The position numbers and the translations under genes are program-made. Below the pieces are notes generated by a model, which was not told the DNA's origin, ran no database searches, and saw only the letters and a list, made by a program, of their open reading frames with translations. From Acanthaster planci (lineage: Eukaryota > Echinodermata > Asteroidea > Valvatida > Acanthasteridae), in assembly GCF_001949145.1 (NCBI RefSeq), contig NW_019091761.1:21936-43457 (forward strand): DNA of 21,522 nt, written 5' to 3'. Positions 1 to 9,239 of this stretch are shown here, in pieces. The stretch's first letter is position 1; every line of letters starts with the position of its first letter.

Positions 1-333
1 GAAAAACTTTACTGTTACGCTCACTTGAAGGTAAAACGTATAGATTTGTGCCAGCCCATTTGCATTGAGGATAAAATTGGAAAAGTACACAATTTTCGGC
101 TACCTCGTCTCAGGAAAAAAATGTTTCCAAAAGAATGTCTGATTTTCATAATATTACTGTGGAAATGACAGAAAATAATTACTCTAAAACTTGTAAAAGC
201 TCAACTCCTGATAAAAATGCAGTCCTGCAGTCCAATAGACAATGAATAAATAAAAATCCGGCAAAATGAAATCACCTCCCATCTTATCCTCTCTTTGTTT
301 ATGCTAAACAACATGTTTTGGTCATTTTTAAAG

Positions 334-660
334 TCATGCTTCACCCTGAGCCAGAGCAATTTTAAACGTTTCTTGCCGTTCCTTGGCCAAGGTCCATTTA
401 ATTGTGTACAGATCATTACCAAACACCTCAGCAGATAATAATATTTACACTGCCCTGTACAATTCTAGGGCATGGCCTGTCATAAATCAATCTCAAGCTG
501 GCGGATCTCTTTGATGTGGATAGACTGTTACAGATACACGTACTTTTTGCCTGGCCTGGTGAGGTTTGGGGCTTTGAAAGGAGCATGGGGCATATATTGT
601 AAACGTGGAAGTGATTGTCCATCACCATTTGCCTACACAATGCTGCGATCTACTTGATCA
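334..660 (-). pseudogene. Possible decayed coding stretch, family not recognised
   Basis: Read on the minus strand, three successive blocks have protein-like composition but are separated by stops and a frame change. The block at 632-531 includes LQYMPHAPFKAPNLTRPGKK. The block just below it (527-484) reads QSIHIKEIRQLEIDL. After a frame change, 483-448 reads MTGHALELYRAV, and after one more stop 444-334 reads ILLSAEVFGNDLYTIKW followed by a charged helical segment ending at a stop at 336-334. I see no splice sites that would remove the stops. The composition (charged amphipathic runs, few low-complexity residues) suggests a degenerate gene or transposon ORF, but I cannot name a family and chance is possible. 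It lies just upstream of the UGT fragment on the opposite strand. Confidence 0.25.
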
Positions 661-705
661 CAGCGTTGGACTTCTGCACATGTACTGATACGACAATTTG
701 CACCG

Positions 706-720
706 CCCCCCCCAAAAAAA
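706..720. repeat. Homopolymer junction C8A7
   Basis: Eight C residues run directly into seven A residues. Similar C runs occur at 9333-9342 and 21338-21345. These are slippage-prone tracts with no further meaning that I can see. Confidence 0.6.
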
Positions 721-774
721 TGCATACATGAATCAGTTTCTCTGTAAATTCAACAGTCTGATTCTGATTTAAGG

Positions 775-1327
775 ATGTCTCGAACAATCTTTGCCATGCT
801 GGCTTTTGGCTTTTTTTTAGGTTTGTCCCGTGCTGAGGCAAATTCTGTCAAAAAAGTACAAATTTCTGCTTTTTGGCTCCATCACGGGAGGCAGCCACTA
901 CATCAACCTTGCCAAATTAGGCCGGGCACTAGTCCGGCACGGTCATCGCGTTGTTTCTCTAATGAGCAGCTCTAATCCCTCTACCCTCTGGGAAAACGAT
1001 ATTGGCTTGCTCTCACACCATGTCTTCAACTCGTCCTACACCAAACAGAACAGGGCAGACGGTTCTGTCTTGTAGATCCACGAAAGCCATGAAAGGTGTC
1101 TTGACTAACCCGAAAGACCTGAATCGTTTCGTCAGTGTCACGTTCCTCCAGGAGTGTGACGCCCTGTTTAATGACTCAGCTACAATGAAACGGCTACACG
1201 AGGAGAGATTTGACATGCTTATTGCAGACGACTGTATACCTTGTAGCCCACTGTTGGCGCAGGCTTTAGACATCCCATTCGTCCTCTACTCTGTCTTCGT
1301 CGCGATCCCAACCAAACATGGGCAGTG
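775..1327 (+). pseudogene. UDP-glycosyltransferase N-terminal fragment, two frame shifts
   Basis: UGTs transfer a sugar from a UDP-sugar to small lipophilic acceptors. Animal forms are ER membrane proteins with an N-terminal signal peptide and a C-terminal nucleotide-sugar-binding half. The ATG at 775 opens a signal peptide (MSRTIFAMLAFGFFLGLSRA). The body continues one frame later, from about 850, with the typical N-terminal motif FGSITGGSHYINLAKLGRAL. A stop at 1073-1075 then cuts that frame, and homology resumes in the third frame from about 1080 (KAMKGVLTNPKDLNRF, then RFDMLIADDCIPCSPLLAQA) to TKHGQW at 1328. Both shifts have the same sense, as if one extra base were present each time. 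A donor-like GTAAAT starts at 1328, so 1327 may be a real exon end. The C-terminal UGT signature and the transmembrane tail were not found anywhere in the window. It is most likely a truncated pseudogene; sequencing indels in a real first exon are the alternative. Confidence 0.7.
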
Positions 1328-1690
1328 GTAAATGATCTTTCATCTTTGACAGATGAAAAGGAACTTCCATGAACCGCAAATTTCAATATACTGCTGCTTA
1401 ATTATTTTTTTTTTGGGTAGGGGGTCGCTTATTGTACTGTGAGCAGCGTTGGTGACGTTCCAATTATATACACATGTACTACTGTGTGGTTTTACAAAAA
1501 CAACATAGAGACTACAATCGGCTGTAGGGAAAAAAACTGAGCCATTACAGGAAAGTCGTAACAGTCTTTGATTTGCATATCTGACCAAACTTTAAAAAAA
1601 ATATTGTAATGTACTGGTATTCAAACAACACTTATTGGGAATAACAAAACATAACAAAATGGGGGGACGTTGCCTATCATCGAGTAATTT

Positions 1691-1788
1691 GAACAAAAAA
1701 AGCAATTTAAACAATAAAAAGAGCAATTTATACAATAAAAAGAGCAATTTATACAATAAAAAAGTATTTTGAATAATAAAAGAGCATT
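1691..1788. repeat. 21-bp tandem repeat, about 4.5 copies
   Basis: Units of the type acaataaaaagagcaattta recur with period 21. The acaat start falls at 1711, 1732 and 1753, with a degraded copy before and one to two after. The array creates a repetitive minus-strand open frame (repeats of YCINCSF) that is an artefact. It is an ordinary AT-rich minisatellite. Confidence 0.85.
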
Positions 1789-1867
1789 AATATATTGAAG
1801 TATTTTACATGTAAGTTCCACAATAAAGATCAACAATGACAATCCACTCTGAATTTGTAAAACCGTA

Positions 1868-1965
1868 TACATGCACAGGGTAACCGGACGTAAAACACTA
1901 TGTAAGATTAATTCGGCTAGAGCCCAAACCATGTACATGTACAGGGTAACGGGACGTTAAACACT
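1868..1965. repeat. 32-bp direct repeat, two copies 66 bp apart
   Basis: Positions 1868-1899 and 1934-1965 are 32-bp copies with three mismatches. The shared core is acagggtaac-N-ggacg-taaacact-like. The intervening 34 bp are not repeated. It could be the start of a minisatellite or a duplicated element end. Confidence 0.85.
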
Positions 1966-2187
1966 CTACTTCAAAGGACTATGAAATTCAGCCAGGGACA
2001 GCCGGGTCTTCTTTATGTATTGATCACATGTCCGTCACCCTGGTAAGCCTAACGCAAGACTGTTAGGATGTCCCCGCCCTTTCTCGTTTAGGCCTACTGT
2101 CCAAGGAATAAGTCAAACCGACGTTCACTTCCAACGTACACAATATGATCATTAACAAAATAGTCCGTTGGCGCTGCATACCATCAA

Positions 2188-2254
2188 TTGTCCGAAAGAT
2201 TATCCCATTACATGGCGCCATGTACTGTTCATTGTTTGTCGGAAGGATTATCCG
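2188..2254. repeat. 16-bp perfect palindrome inside a 19-bp direct repeat
   Basis: TACATGGCGCCATGTA at 2209-2224 is its own reverse complement. It is bracketed by two 19-bp direct repeats with three mismatches, at 2188-2206 (ttgtccgaaagattatccc) and 2236-2254 (ttgtcggaaggattatccg). It may be a protein-binding site cluster upstream of the gene at 2721, or chance plus local duplication. Confidence 0.7.
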
Positions 2255-2720
2255 TATCGCAACCCGGCGGCACGTACGACCCTTTGTCGAGGGGTTATTG
2301 CTTTTTGCNGCTAGTTGCCGTGTTTCGAAGGGCATGCATATTTATTCGTATCTGAACGACGCGTCCAATGACATCGATCCAAAGTTTGTGACGTTTTATC
2401 ATCACACATTCATTGAAGAACCACATGGTGTCCACTCCAAAGCTTGCAGTTCGTTTTTGCTGTCACTTCAGACATGCTGTTCTTGATTCAGGCGCTGGTA
2501 TTGTCAGAAGTAGTCCCTCTGCTCCTATCACTCACGAAGGTCTTGCAAATGTTCTTCGCGTTGATGCTGCATTAGGTATTTGTTTTTTGGGGGTTCTTGA
2601 GCTTAATTTAGTCTGCGGGAACGAATCAGTTGGAGTAAAGTATCCAATTTGGTCCTACCCTAGATGTAACACCTAATTTTGCAAATTTTGTGGCCCTGCT
2701 TTATTTCTTGTGTCGATGTC

Positions 2721-2849
2721 ATGGATGACATGAATGGATCGCTTTCCAATTCATCAAAAAAAGAAGAAGCTGATCAATCTGACTCGGAGCCCGAGCTACT
2801 TCGTTGTGATGCAAAGCCTAAACCACGGGAGACAACTCGGAATGTATCG
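2721..2849 (+). CDS. Candidate first coding exon: acidic/basic low-complexity N-terminus
   Basis: The ATG at 2721 (context gtcATGG, a stop upstream in frame at 2676-2678) opens 43 codons rich in Ser, Lys, Glu and Asp, including SSKKEEADQSDSEPE and KPKPRETTRN. A GT donor at 2850 (cg|gtaata) or at 2844 (aat|gtatcg) closes it, in phase 0 either way. The composition suggests a disordered, probably nuclear N-terminus. It precedes a phase-0 basic exon at 3145, and I infer that both begin the plus-strand gene that ends in the Ulp1-type protease at 12260. That long link is unproven. No domain is recognisable, and an independent small gene is possible. Confidence 0.4.
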
Positions 2850-3144
2850 GTAATATTTTCCTTTCACGTCATTCAGCCTGTTGTGACATAGAAAGGCTCG
2901 GTATTAAACCGTCACTTTTCACGAATGCAGAAAATTTTTGCTGGAGAGTAAAACTAGTTTTCGAAAACATCAATCGCAATGTACATGTATAAATTCTAAC
3001 GCTATCTTCCCTAGTGGTACGTGGCACCCTTTTGATCTAATTAGTTTAGATGCCTTTATTGTAATATTTGTATATATAAAAATAATAACACCCATGTCTG
3101 TTTTTGTGAAAATGTATGCTTCATGGCGTGTATATTCATTGCAG

Positions 3145-3201
3145 GTCAAACGCCGAAACCAACAGTACAACAGGAGGAAGTGGACCAAAATTCAAACTGT
3201 T
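3145..3201 (+). CDS. Candidate second exon: basic, NLS-like, 19 codons
   Basis: The exon is bounded by an acceptor (ttcattgcag|gtc) and a strong donor (gtt|gtaagt at 3202). It is 57 nt long and phase 0 at both ends, so it joins the preceding exon in frame. It reads VKRRNQQYNRRKWTKIQTV, a cluster of Arg and Lys resembling a nuclear localisation signal. An alternative frame reads QTPKPTVQQEEVDQNSNC, but it would need a phase-1 upstream exon, which I did not find. SUMO proteases often act in the nucleus, which would fit if this belongs to the downstream protease gene. Confidence 0.4.
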
Positions 3202-5009
3202 GTAAGTAATACCAATTGCTAACAGGGATTTATTCATTTTAACCCCAGCCTCCGTCACCTTTTGAAACGTTCCCTTGGCTACTGAACCTTCGCTTTTTTT
3301 ACACTACTTGCGCGTGTAAAGGTTGTTGACATTAAATCGCACTAACTGCCTTGGTTATGCTGGCGTCAATAGCATCAAAAGCGTCAACAAGTTATTCAAG
3401 CATTATTTATTATCAGCTGCCCTTCTGAAGGAATAGAGATGTTAATATGTTGATGTAATTCAGAAATACGTGATATTAACACAACTAAAAACAAGTGTAA
3501 GCCCAGAATTAGTCATATTAGTAATTGGTCACTCACTCACTCCTTGATCCTACGTATGTTTAATGTCTTGTAATGAAGATCTCAATGGAGTTCCTGGTTG
3601 TGGTCCATTTCCAAGCACTGTCCAACTCCGCAAGACTCCAAGGCTGTAATTTTACAACCACAAGCCTGACCACAACTTTAAGGAAGCTATACCACCCAGC
3701 CTGCATCCCGCTCTATATAAATTTATAATCACCCCCAAAATGTTTCATGGTCAGTCAGTCCACTCGTCTTTCCGCTAGTCTTCCCTCTGCCTATTTATTT
3801 GTTTATTTGTTTTTTATTTGGTTATTTATTAGCCACATCAAACAGCAGAAATACCACCAGTTACAGGAATGGAAATGAATGAACTCAAATAAAGAACATT
3901 ATAAACAAAAATACTAGATAGTAAATAACAGATATGTATGTACATGTGTAAATTAATGGAGAATACACATAAATAAATCAGTTGACAAGAAAAACAAGAC
4001 TACACAAAAACTCTAAGGGAGAATGACGGTAAACCAGGAAATAAGATGTTGTAGGTGTGGAGGGGAATCATTACCCAGGGGAACACAGGTGAAGTGACTA
4101 ATGAAAAAAAGACAAACAATAAACCGCAGACAAACATATTAAGAAACATCAAATACAACACAAATAAACAGACACCTGAACATCTGGGTAAACAAACATG
4201 TACTTGTACATTGTACTAGGGGGACTGAGGACACACAAACAAGAAACAAACAATAAGAACATTCAAATCATGGTCAGATTAAACTGAAACAACTTGCACA
4301 ATAAAACGGTAAATTAAGAACTGATTTGTGTCTTCAACTCAGTCCAATGATAATAGCCTGTCTTTTCCTAACAATACATCGTGGACCCACTCCTTGTCGG
4401 GCCACGCTTATCAACTTGTATGTGGCAAATACAACTTTACACAAGGACTGTACAAAGTAATAAAGCCACTAGCAAATGACAGGTAAGGGAAAACCAATTT
4501 AATGTGAACCATAAAGGCCTTCCTTTCTAATTAAAAAAAATAATAATTTAGACATATTGATCAGCAGTTGTAACATCTACACATTAGAAGGACATATCAT
4601 TGTTACAAATGTTTCAAAGAATATAGCACAGACATATAGTTCAGCAATGAAAACATAAAAGGACCATACCAGAAATGAAAGTGATAAGATTGAATAACGT
4701 TATTTAATAAATTACAATAATGAATATGACATTCACCCATATACAATGCACATTTACTTTGGTACAAGCTGCTAAGTTAGGTCATCAGAAGACAAATGCA
4801 ATCTGCAAATATTAATCCAAGTATGCAAGAGTTGATTGATAACACCCCTTATTATAGGAGATTCAGGGAGTGCAACATTAAATTTAAAGCTAATGATACT
4901 TGCATGAATGTACAGGGGAACAACACCAGTGGATAGACAGAATTACAATTATGTTCACTCCTTTCCTTATTTCAAGGAGAATAGTTTGAGAAGGGATATG
5001 AAGGAACAC

Positions 5010-5027
5010 TGTTGTTGTTGTTGTTGT
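5010..5027. repeat. (TGT)6 microsatellite
   Basis: Six perfect TGT/GTT triplets inside the inferred intron. It is an ordinary simple repeat. Confidence 0.9.
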
Positions 5028-5214
5028 CTACAGAGCTTTAGTTATTGATTGCCCAAAAGTTACTCTTTTAAGCATGTAAGTTTCAGTTATTGATCATGAC
5101 TCACTCACAGTCCTCGAATGGGTTTTGTAAGTTCTGAGTGATAGGTGTGACCTTGTCATTCCTAAGACCCTGGTCTTGGTGCTTTGTCCTGCTTTGCTCT
5201 GTGGCAGTGATGTA

Positions 5215-5393
5215 GTCGAGTACTTTTTGAGAACCAACTTTCCTACCAAATATTTAACTAGTTAGGAGTGAACAAAGCTAAAGTACATCGGCATTTTAAG
5301 GTACATGCATAAAGTAAGATTACAAAGCAACATAATGACTTCAGACCATCACTGTTTGATTAAAATTAACTTTTTAGGATAAAAGTACTCGAC
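5215..5393. mobile_element. MITE-like element with 13-bp perfect terminal inverted repeats
   Basis: GTCGAGTACTTTT at 5215-5227 is the exact reverse complement of AAAAGTACTCGAC at 5381-5393, enclosing 153 bp of non-coding sequence. The total of 179 bp is in the usual size range of miniature inverted-repeat elements. I see no clear target-site duplication, and right after the right arm the motif partly recurs (cgagtac). The element type cannot be assigned, and chance pairing of 13 bp is unlikely but possible. Confidence 0.45.
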
Positions 5394-8003
5394 CGAGTAC
5401 TCTCTAAAATAAATTTAAGGTTGCAGTTCATCATAGTTTTTTGATATGTCAGCTGAGTCCTTAACAAGAAGATATTATATTAAGATGCAAGCCATTACGC
5501 TGCTGAGAACATTCCTTTAGTCAATGGATCAATGCAGGTTTATTTTTGAAATGGTCATAAGTGGCCGAAGATCCTTTTAACTCATCATGATTGATTAAAG
5601 TAGACTTTAATTAATGTATCAATAGTCCACGAAATTACTGTTCTGAATTCAAAGAATATAAAATGAATTTGTCTTGAAATTGTTAAGCCTAGTTTCACAT
5701 CAGAAGTCTCGAGCCAATTTTGGGGAAGTCTCATTAACATTTCTGGATGGTACCCAGGGAAACAAACTCGAACAAAATGGATTATGGAAAAGCTAGATTG
5801 ACTGTAGTTTCATTAAACTGTGCTGTCTTAATCCAATGTTTAGGTGATTGCTATTAGTGCTGTGCATCCGGGAACAACACAAATAGCTTTTAACACATAG
5901 AATATTTTCAGTGGATGTTTATTGTCATATTCTGATGACACATACATACAGTACTTACTTGTCGGAAAATCCTTCAGCCCAAATGTATTGCAGAGACTAC
6001 AGAAAAAAAACATGATATCTTTATTGACCTACTGAGTGGGTCTGAATGTCTGATCATGGAAGACCAAAACATTTTGAATGAATGACAAGAAAAGATGCTG
6101 TAAAGTACGAGCTACATGGAGTATTAAGACACATTCTTTCGTGCCAGCAGGCAGGCATAAACAGTAAGCCCCTTTTTCACTCTATCCAGTCCCTTTTTAT
6201 TGTGAGTTACCCTCCTCTTGGGGACAGATTAATAAGCCCATGAAACTGTACACCCCCCTTTTACCCCAGATAATTTGCCCACTGTTTGATGACCCTCCAT
6301 ACGAAGAGGCTGAAACCTGGCGAGTACTGTCCTCTCTATCTCTGAGTCAGATAACATGATTTCATTGTGTCTCTAATCAGCAGAGATGGTGACCCTTTCA
6401 AGCACAGACATGTATTAAATTGTTGGTAACTGTGTCCAGGGCAACTTCACAAACTCATGTGTCAATCTGCTTGAACATTCCTGCCCTGTGACCAACTGTA
6501 GCGATTGAAGGTGTGTAATTCAGTTTCTGAGCTAATAAAGGCCTACTGAGATTTTCTTTCTGACAGTCCACTTGTCTTGAGAAAACCACACACGCATACA
6601 TTCTATTGTGTCTAGTCAAGCGATAATAATTGTTGAATGCTGTGGTTTGTTACTAAACAGTAATAAACAGTCGCTGATAAGATCCTGTTACCACTCAGGT
6701 GTTGTTTATTTTTGGTTAATAAAAAGATGGCTTTTCCTGCTACAGATAATTCAGCAGATGCCAGCCATCTGCTGTACCTGGTCCCATTATCACATCGTAC
6801 ACATTAAATAATCTCCTTTTAATAAATATGTGTTCTACCATGGTCGGACTTATTGTACATGTACATGCACTCAGAAAAGTCCCTTATAAGTGTCGTATAA
6901 ATCTGTTGACAAAATAGGGTTGAAGTATCAATTTCTTCCAACCTAATGATTACATGGCTTTGACACTATTGGAATGATTTGAAAAGATCAGCATCACATA
7001 AAGAAAATTTCTCCACGATCATATGCTAACATCATGGCTTTAATCACTTATGCTTCCTAAATTAGGAGTGTACGTATTTCAATTCAAAACTCATTCATGT
7101 AGATCCCAATTTATATTGTTATTTTCTCCTTTTTAAGATNAAAATCACTTGAGTTACATTGATTGATTCACACCCACACACGTGTTGGCTATCTACATAG
7201 AAGTTTACAGCCACTGCAAAGCTTGAAACCTGAAGACTAAATCTGAAATGTTCAATCTGTGATCTAAGTTTGTATCCACCCCTCCCCATCACCTACTCCT
7301 TCTTTTTATTTGCTTCCACGTCCTTGGTGTCTTCCCAAAAATAAATTTAGTTACATCAGCTTTTCCTTTAGTTTCCTTTTCAAGGACTGCATGTGTTTAA
7401 AACCACAGCCTCTCCTTCAGATGTCAGTAGTTTCATTACACGTTCGTAGAATTTCTTCGTGATAATATACCTAATTTGTCTTTTTTTTCAGAACTTCATA
7501 TTGTTTTCAAACCTTATTCAACATATACAAAGTGACACACTTTCATGTTACTGATAAATGTCATCACAAACTTCTCCGCATCTTTCTTTTTAATGAATAT
7601 AAGGAAAAAACCTCAACTACTTGTTGAGAATTCTGCCCTTTACATGAGATCCTGTCCCAACACAATCCCGAGACATCAACTCCATCCCCAAACTCAGCAC
7701 ACATTAAAATCCACGACTGAAAATACAGAAATGTGAATTTCTAAACATTAAATTCCACTTATGCAACTAATTTGTGGGAGTTCTGTTATTACACTTGTTA
7801 AAGGACAAATACCTTCCAACCGATTAGTGAGATATGGTTTTTAAGAGTAAAATTTGAACATGGTTATACTGCTCGCGTAAGACCACCTGCAAATCATCAG
7901 TTGTGATATTAATTAGCACGGTTTTGGTTAGGAATAGCTTTTGTGGAATCATGTAATATGATTTTTAGATTTTAACATAGAGTGGTATATCAATTTCTTG
8001 CAG

Positions 8004-8138
8004 GCTTCAAAATGGGTATCTACAATGGGAGCATCAGTGTCTTCATTTGTCACAATGAGGCTAAACCAGGGAGGTCTGGAAAGGGGTGGTATGTATTTTT
8101 CCGCCGTTCCTAATTGTAACAAAATGCATCAAGTTGCA
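8004..8138 (+). CDS. Internal exon A of the plus-strand exon chain, function unknown
   Basis: The acceptor is atttcttgcag|gct and the donor is gttgca|gtgagt at 8139. It has 45 codons and is phase 0 at both ends. It reads ASKWVSTMGASVSSFVTMRL then NQGGLERGGMYFSAVPNCNK. A second donor candidate at 8089 (gtg|gtatgt) would give a phase that runs into stops in the next exon, so I prefer 8138. I do not recognise a domain. The exon joins exon B in frame and could join the phase-0 end of the exon at 3145-3201. Confidence 0.5.
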
Positions 8139-8196
8139 GTGAGTTTATCAGAATATTCTTTTTTCTCATGTTTGATGTTTTACATTTAAGTTCCAG

Positions 8197-8296
8197 CTTT
8201 CAATGGGAACTTTTGCGGAGGACCCATTTGTGATTGGAAGATTCAAAGAGGCTGCAATACAGCATCCTAGTAACTTATTTGGATCAAACTATCATG
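8197..8296 (+). CDS. Internal exon B, function unknown
   Basis: It follows ttccag at 8196 (an alternative acceptor at 8190 would add Phe-Gln in frame) and ends at cat g|gtaaat. It starts in phase 0 and ends in phase 1 (100 nt). It includes LSMGTFAEDPFVIGRFKEAA. The pattern FAEDPFxxGRFKEA is loosely like the start of an alpha-kinase N-lobe (PFAxGxxRxA), but the rest does not follow that family, so I do not assign it. Confidence 0.5.
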
Positions 8297-8383
8297 GTAA
8301 ATATTAGAATATTCCTATCGCCAGAATTGTGTTTGTGTTTGTTGATTGCTTGGTTACCTGGTATAACTAGTCATCATTTACAG

Positions 8384-8439
8384 CAGCTCTAATTCTTGAA
8401 GTGAAAGCACATTTGTTTACTATCCATACTAAACAAAAA
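8384..8439 (+). CDS. Internal exon B2, behind a CAGCAG tandem acceptor
   Basis: The acceptor region reads atttacagcag|ct, so splicing after either CAG (8383 or 8386) keeps the frame and would add or drop one Ala. The donor is aaa|gtaaag at 8440. The phase is 1 in and 0 out, exactly what is needed to connect exon B (phase 1 out) to exon C (phase 0 in). The 18 codons read ALILEVKAHLFTIHTKQK. Without this exon B and C cannot be joined in frame, which is the main evidence for it. No domain was recognised. Confidence 0.4.
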
Positions 8440-8684
8440 GTAAAGTGTAAAATAATTTTCCCCCTTAAAAAAAAGATGGGAAAAGGACATAGCTCTGAAA
8501 ACAAGAAAAACTACTGCTTACCTTCCATCCACAAGTGTGCAAAATCACACCCGAAAGGCTATCAAAACTAACTTCATGGTGTGTTAATAACTTACTTTCA
8601 CTTCTTGATACTAATTAATTATCACCTCCTTTCAATTTGTACCCTTTTAGTGCAACATCGTAATGCAATCTGTTCTCTCCGCAG

Positions 8685-8844
8685 TATTTGAGTGAATTCA
8701 ATGATAATATACCGTCATCATGTGCTTTCATGCACATGACAACGGACGGGTCAATGGTTATCTCAGGCTGTAATCCAAAGGACATCATCAGTCACACATT
8801 ACGGACAGAGGCGGCAGCCACAGCCAGAATTGGAGCATATTCAG
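8685..8844 (+). CDS. Internal exon C, function unknown
   Basis: The acceptor is tctctccgcag|tat and the donor is ttcag|gtgaat. It has 53 codons plus one base and is the only frame free of stops. It begins YLSEFNDNIPSSCAFMHM and continues TTDGSMVISGCNPKDI. Both splice sites are good and the length is well above chance for this AT-rich background, so I think it is real. The family is unknown to me. The next exon should start in phase 1 and was not located, leaving a gap before the protease exons. Confidence 0.55.
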
Positions 8845-9121
8845 GTGAATTTACTGATTGAATTGGTCATTGAAATAAGCATGAATACACTGATGTTTTT
8901 TATTACATTTGTCTTGTGAGAAAACTCTTATATAGCAGGTTGTGCAACACATGAGTAACTGATTGCCATGTGATAGGATATATGGTTACAATTTATCATC
9001 ATGCAACAATTCTTTGAGTAATATATGTGTAATAATATAACTATAGGTTTCCCGAGGCGCTGTTGGGGGAATCAATGTCAATCACCTGTACACCAAAAAA
9101 GCATCTTGATTAAGTTTGGGG

Positions 9122-9197
9122 GAATTATAAATGGGATTTAAGCCTACAAACTCTGAAATACTATCCAGTATTATTCTACCAACAGAGCTATCCAGCT
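9122..9197 (-). repeat. tRNA-like sequence (SINE head or tRNA pseudogene)
   Basis: On the minus strand, TAGCTCTGTTGG (9190-9179) matches the Pol III box A consensus with one change. It is followed about 46 nt later by GGCTTAAATCC, a degraded box B, which is the spacing of a tRNA. Between them ctggatagtatttcag can form an anticodon-like stem. The acceptor stem does not pair, so this is not a functional tRNA. A tRNA-derived SINE or decayed tRNA copy is most likely. Confidence 0.5.
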
Positions 9198-9239
9198 GTA
9201 TGTTGTCGGGTTTTCCCAATTGCTAATAGCTCTGTTTGG
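9179..9239. repeat. Head-to-head hairpin of two box A-like sequences
   Basis: CCAACAGAGCTAT at 9179-9191 and ATAGCTCTGTTTGG at 9226-9239 are inverted copies with a one-base insertion, separated by 34 bp. The right arm is a second box A-like sequence on the plus strand with a poor box B near 9266-9275. This looks like two SINE heads inserted head to head, or one foldback derivative. Confidence 0.5.

Larger units (their letters stand above)
1332..2720. other. Non-coding stretch between the UGT fragment and the next exon chain
   Basis: I see no convincing exon here. Open frames at 2145-2486 (+) and 2413-2676 (+) have no recognisable domain. The stretch holds a 21-bp tandem array, a 32-bp duplicated sequence and a palindrome flanked by a direct repeat, listed separately. 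Its right end should contain the 5' UTR and promoter of the gene starting at 2721, but no TATA box stands out. Confidence 0.5.
3202..8003 (+). other. Long stretch without recognisable exons (inferred intron)
   Basis: About 4.8 kb of AT-rich sequence. I see short T-rich and TATTT-type tracts (about 3790-3835), an A-rich stretch (about 3840-4700), a (TGT)6 microsatellite at 5010-5027 and an inverted-repeat element at 5215-5393. A 51-codon open frame at about 3573-3728 and one at 7545-7736 have no recognisable motif or paired splice sites. A strong acceptor (cttttttttcag) ends at about 7491 without a matching downstream donor. Confidence 0.5.

Noticed and set aside
1621-1938. 105-codon minus-strand frame with repeated YCINCSF
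   Set aside because: It is generated by the 21-bp AT-rich tandem repeat, not by a gene.
8197-8296. Alpha-kinase N-lobe suggested by FAEDPFVIGRFKEA
   Set aside because: Only a few residues fit. The downstream exons lack the alpha-kinase Lys, Asp and Gly-rich motifs that I would expect.
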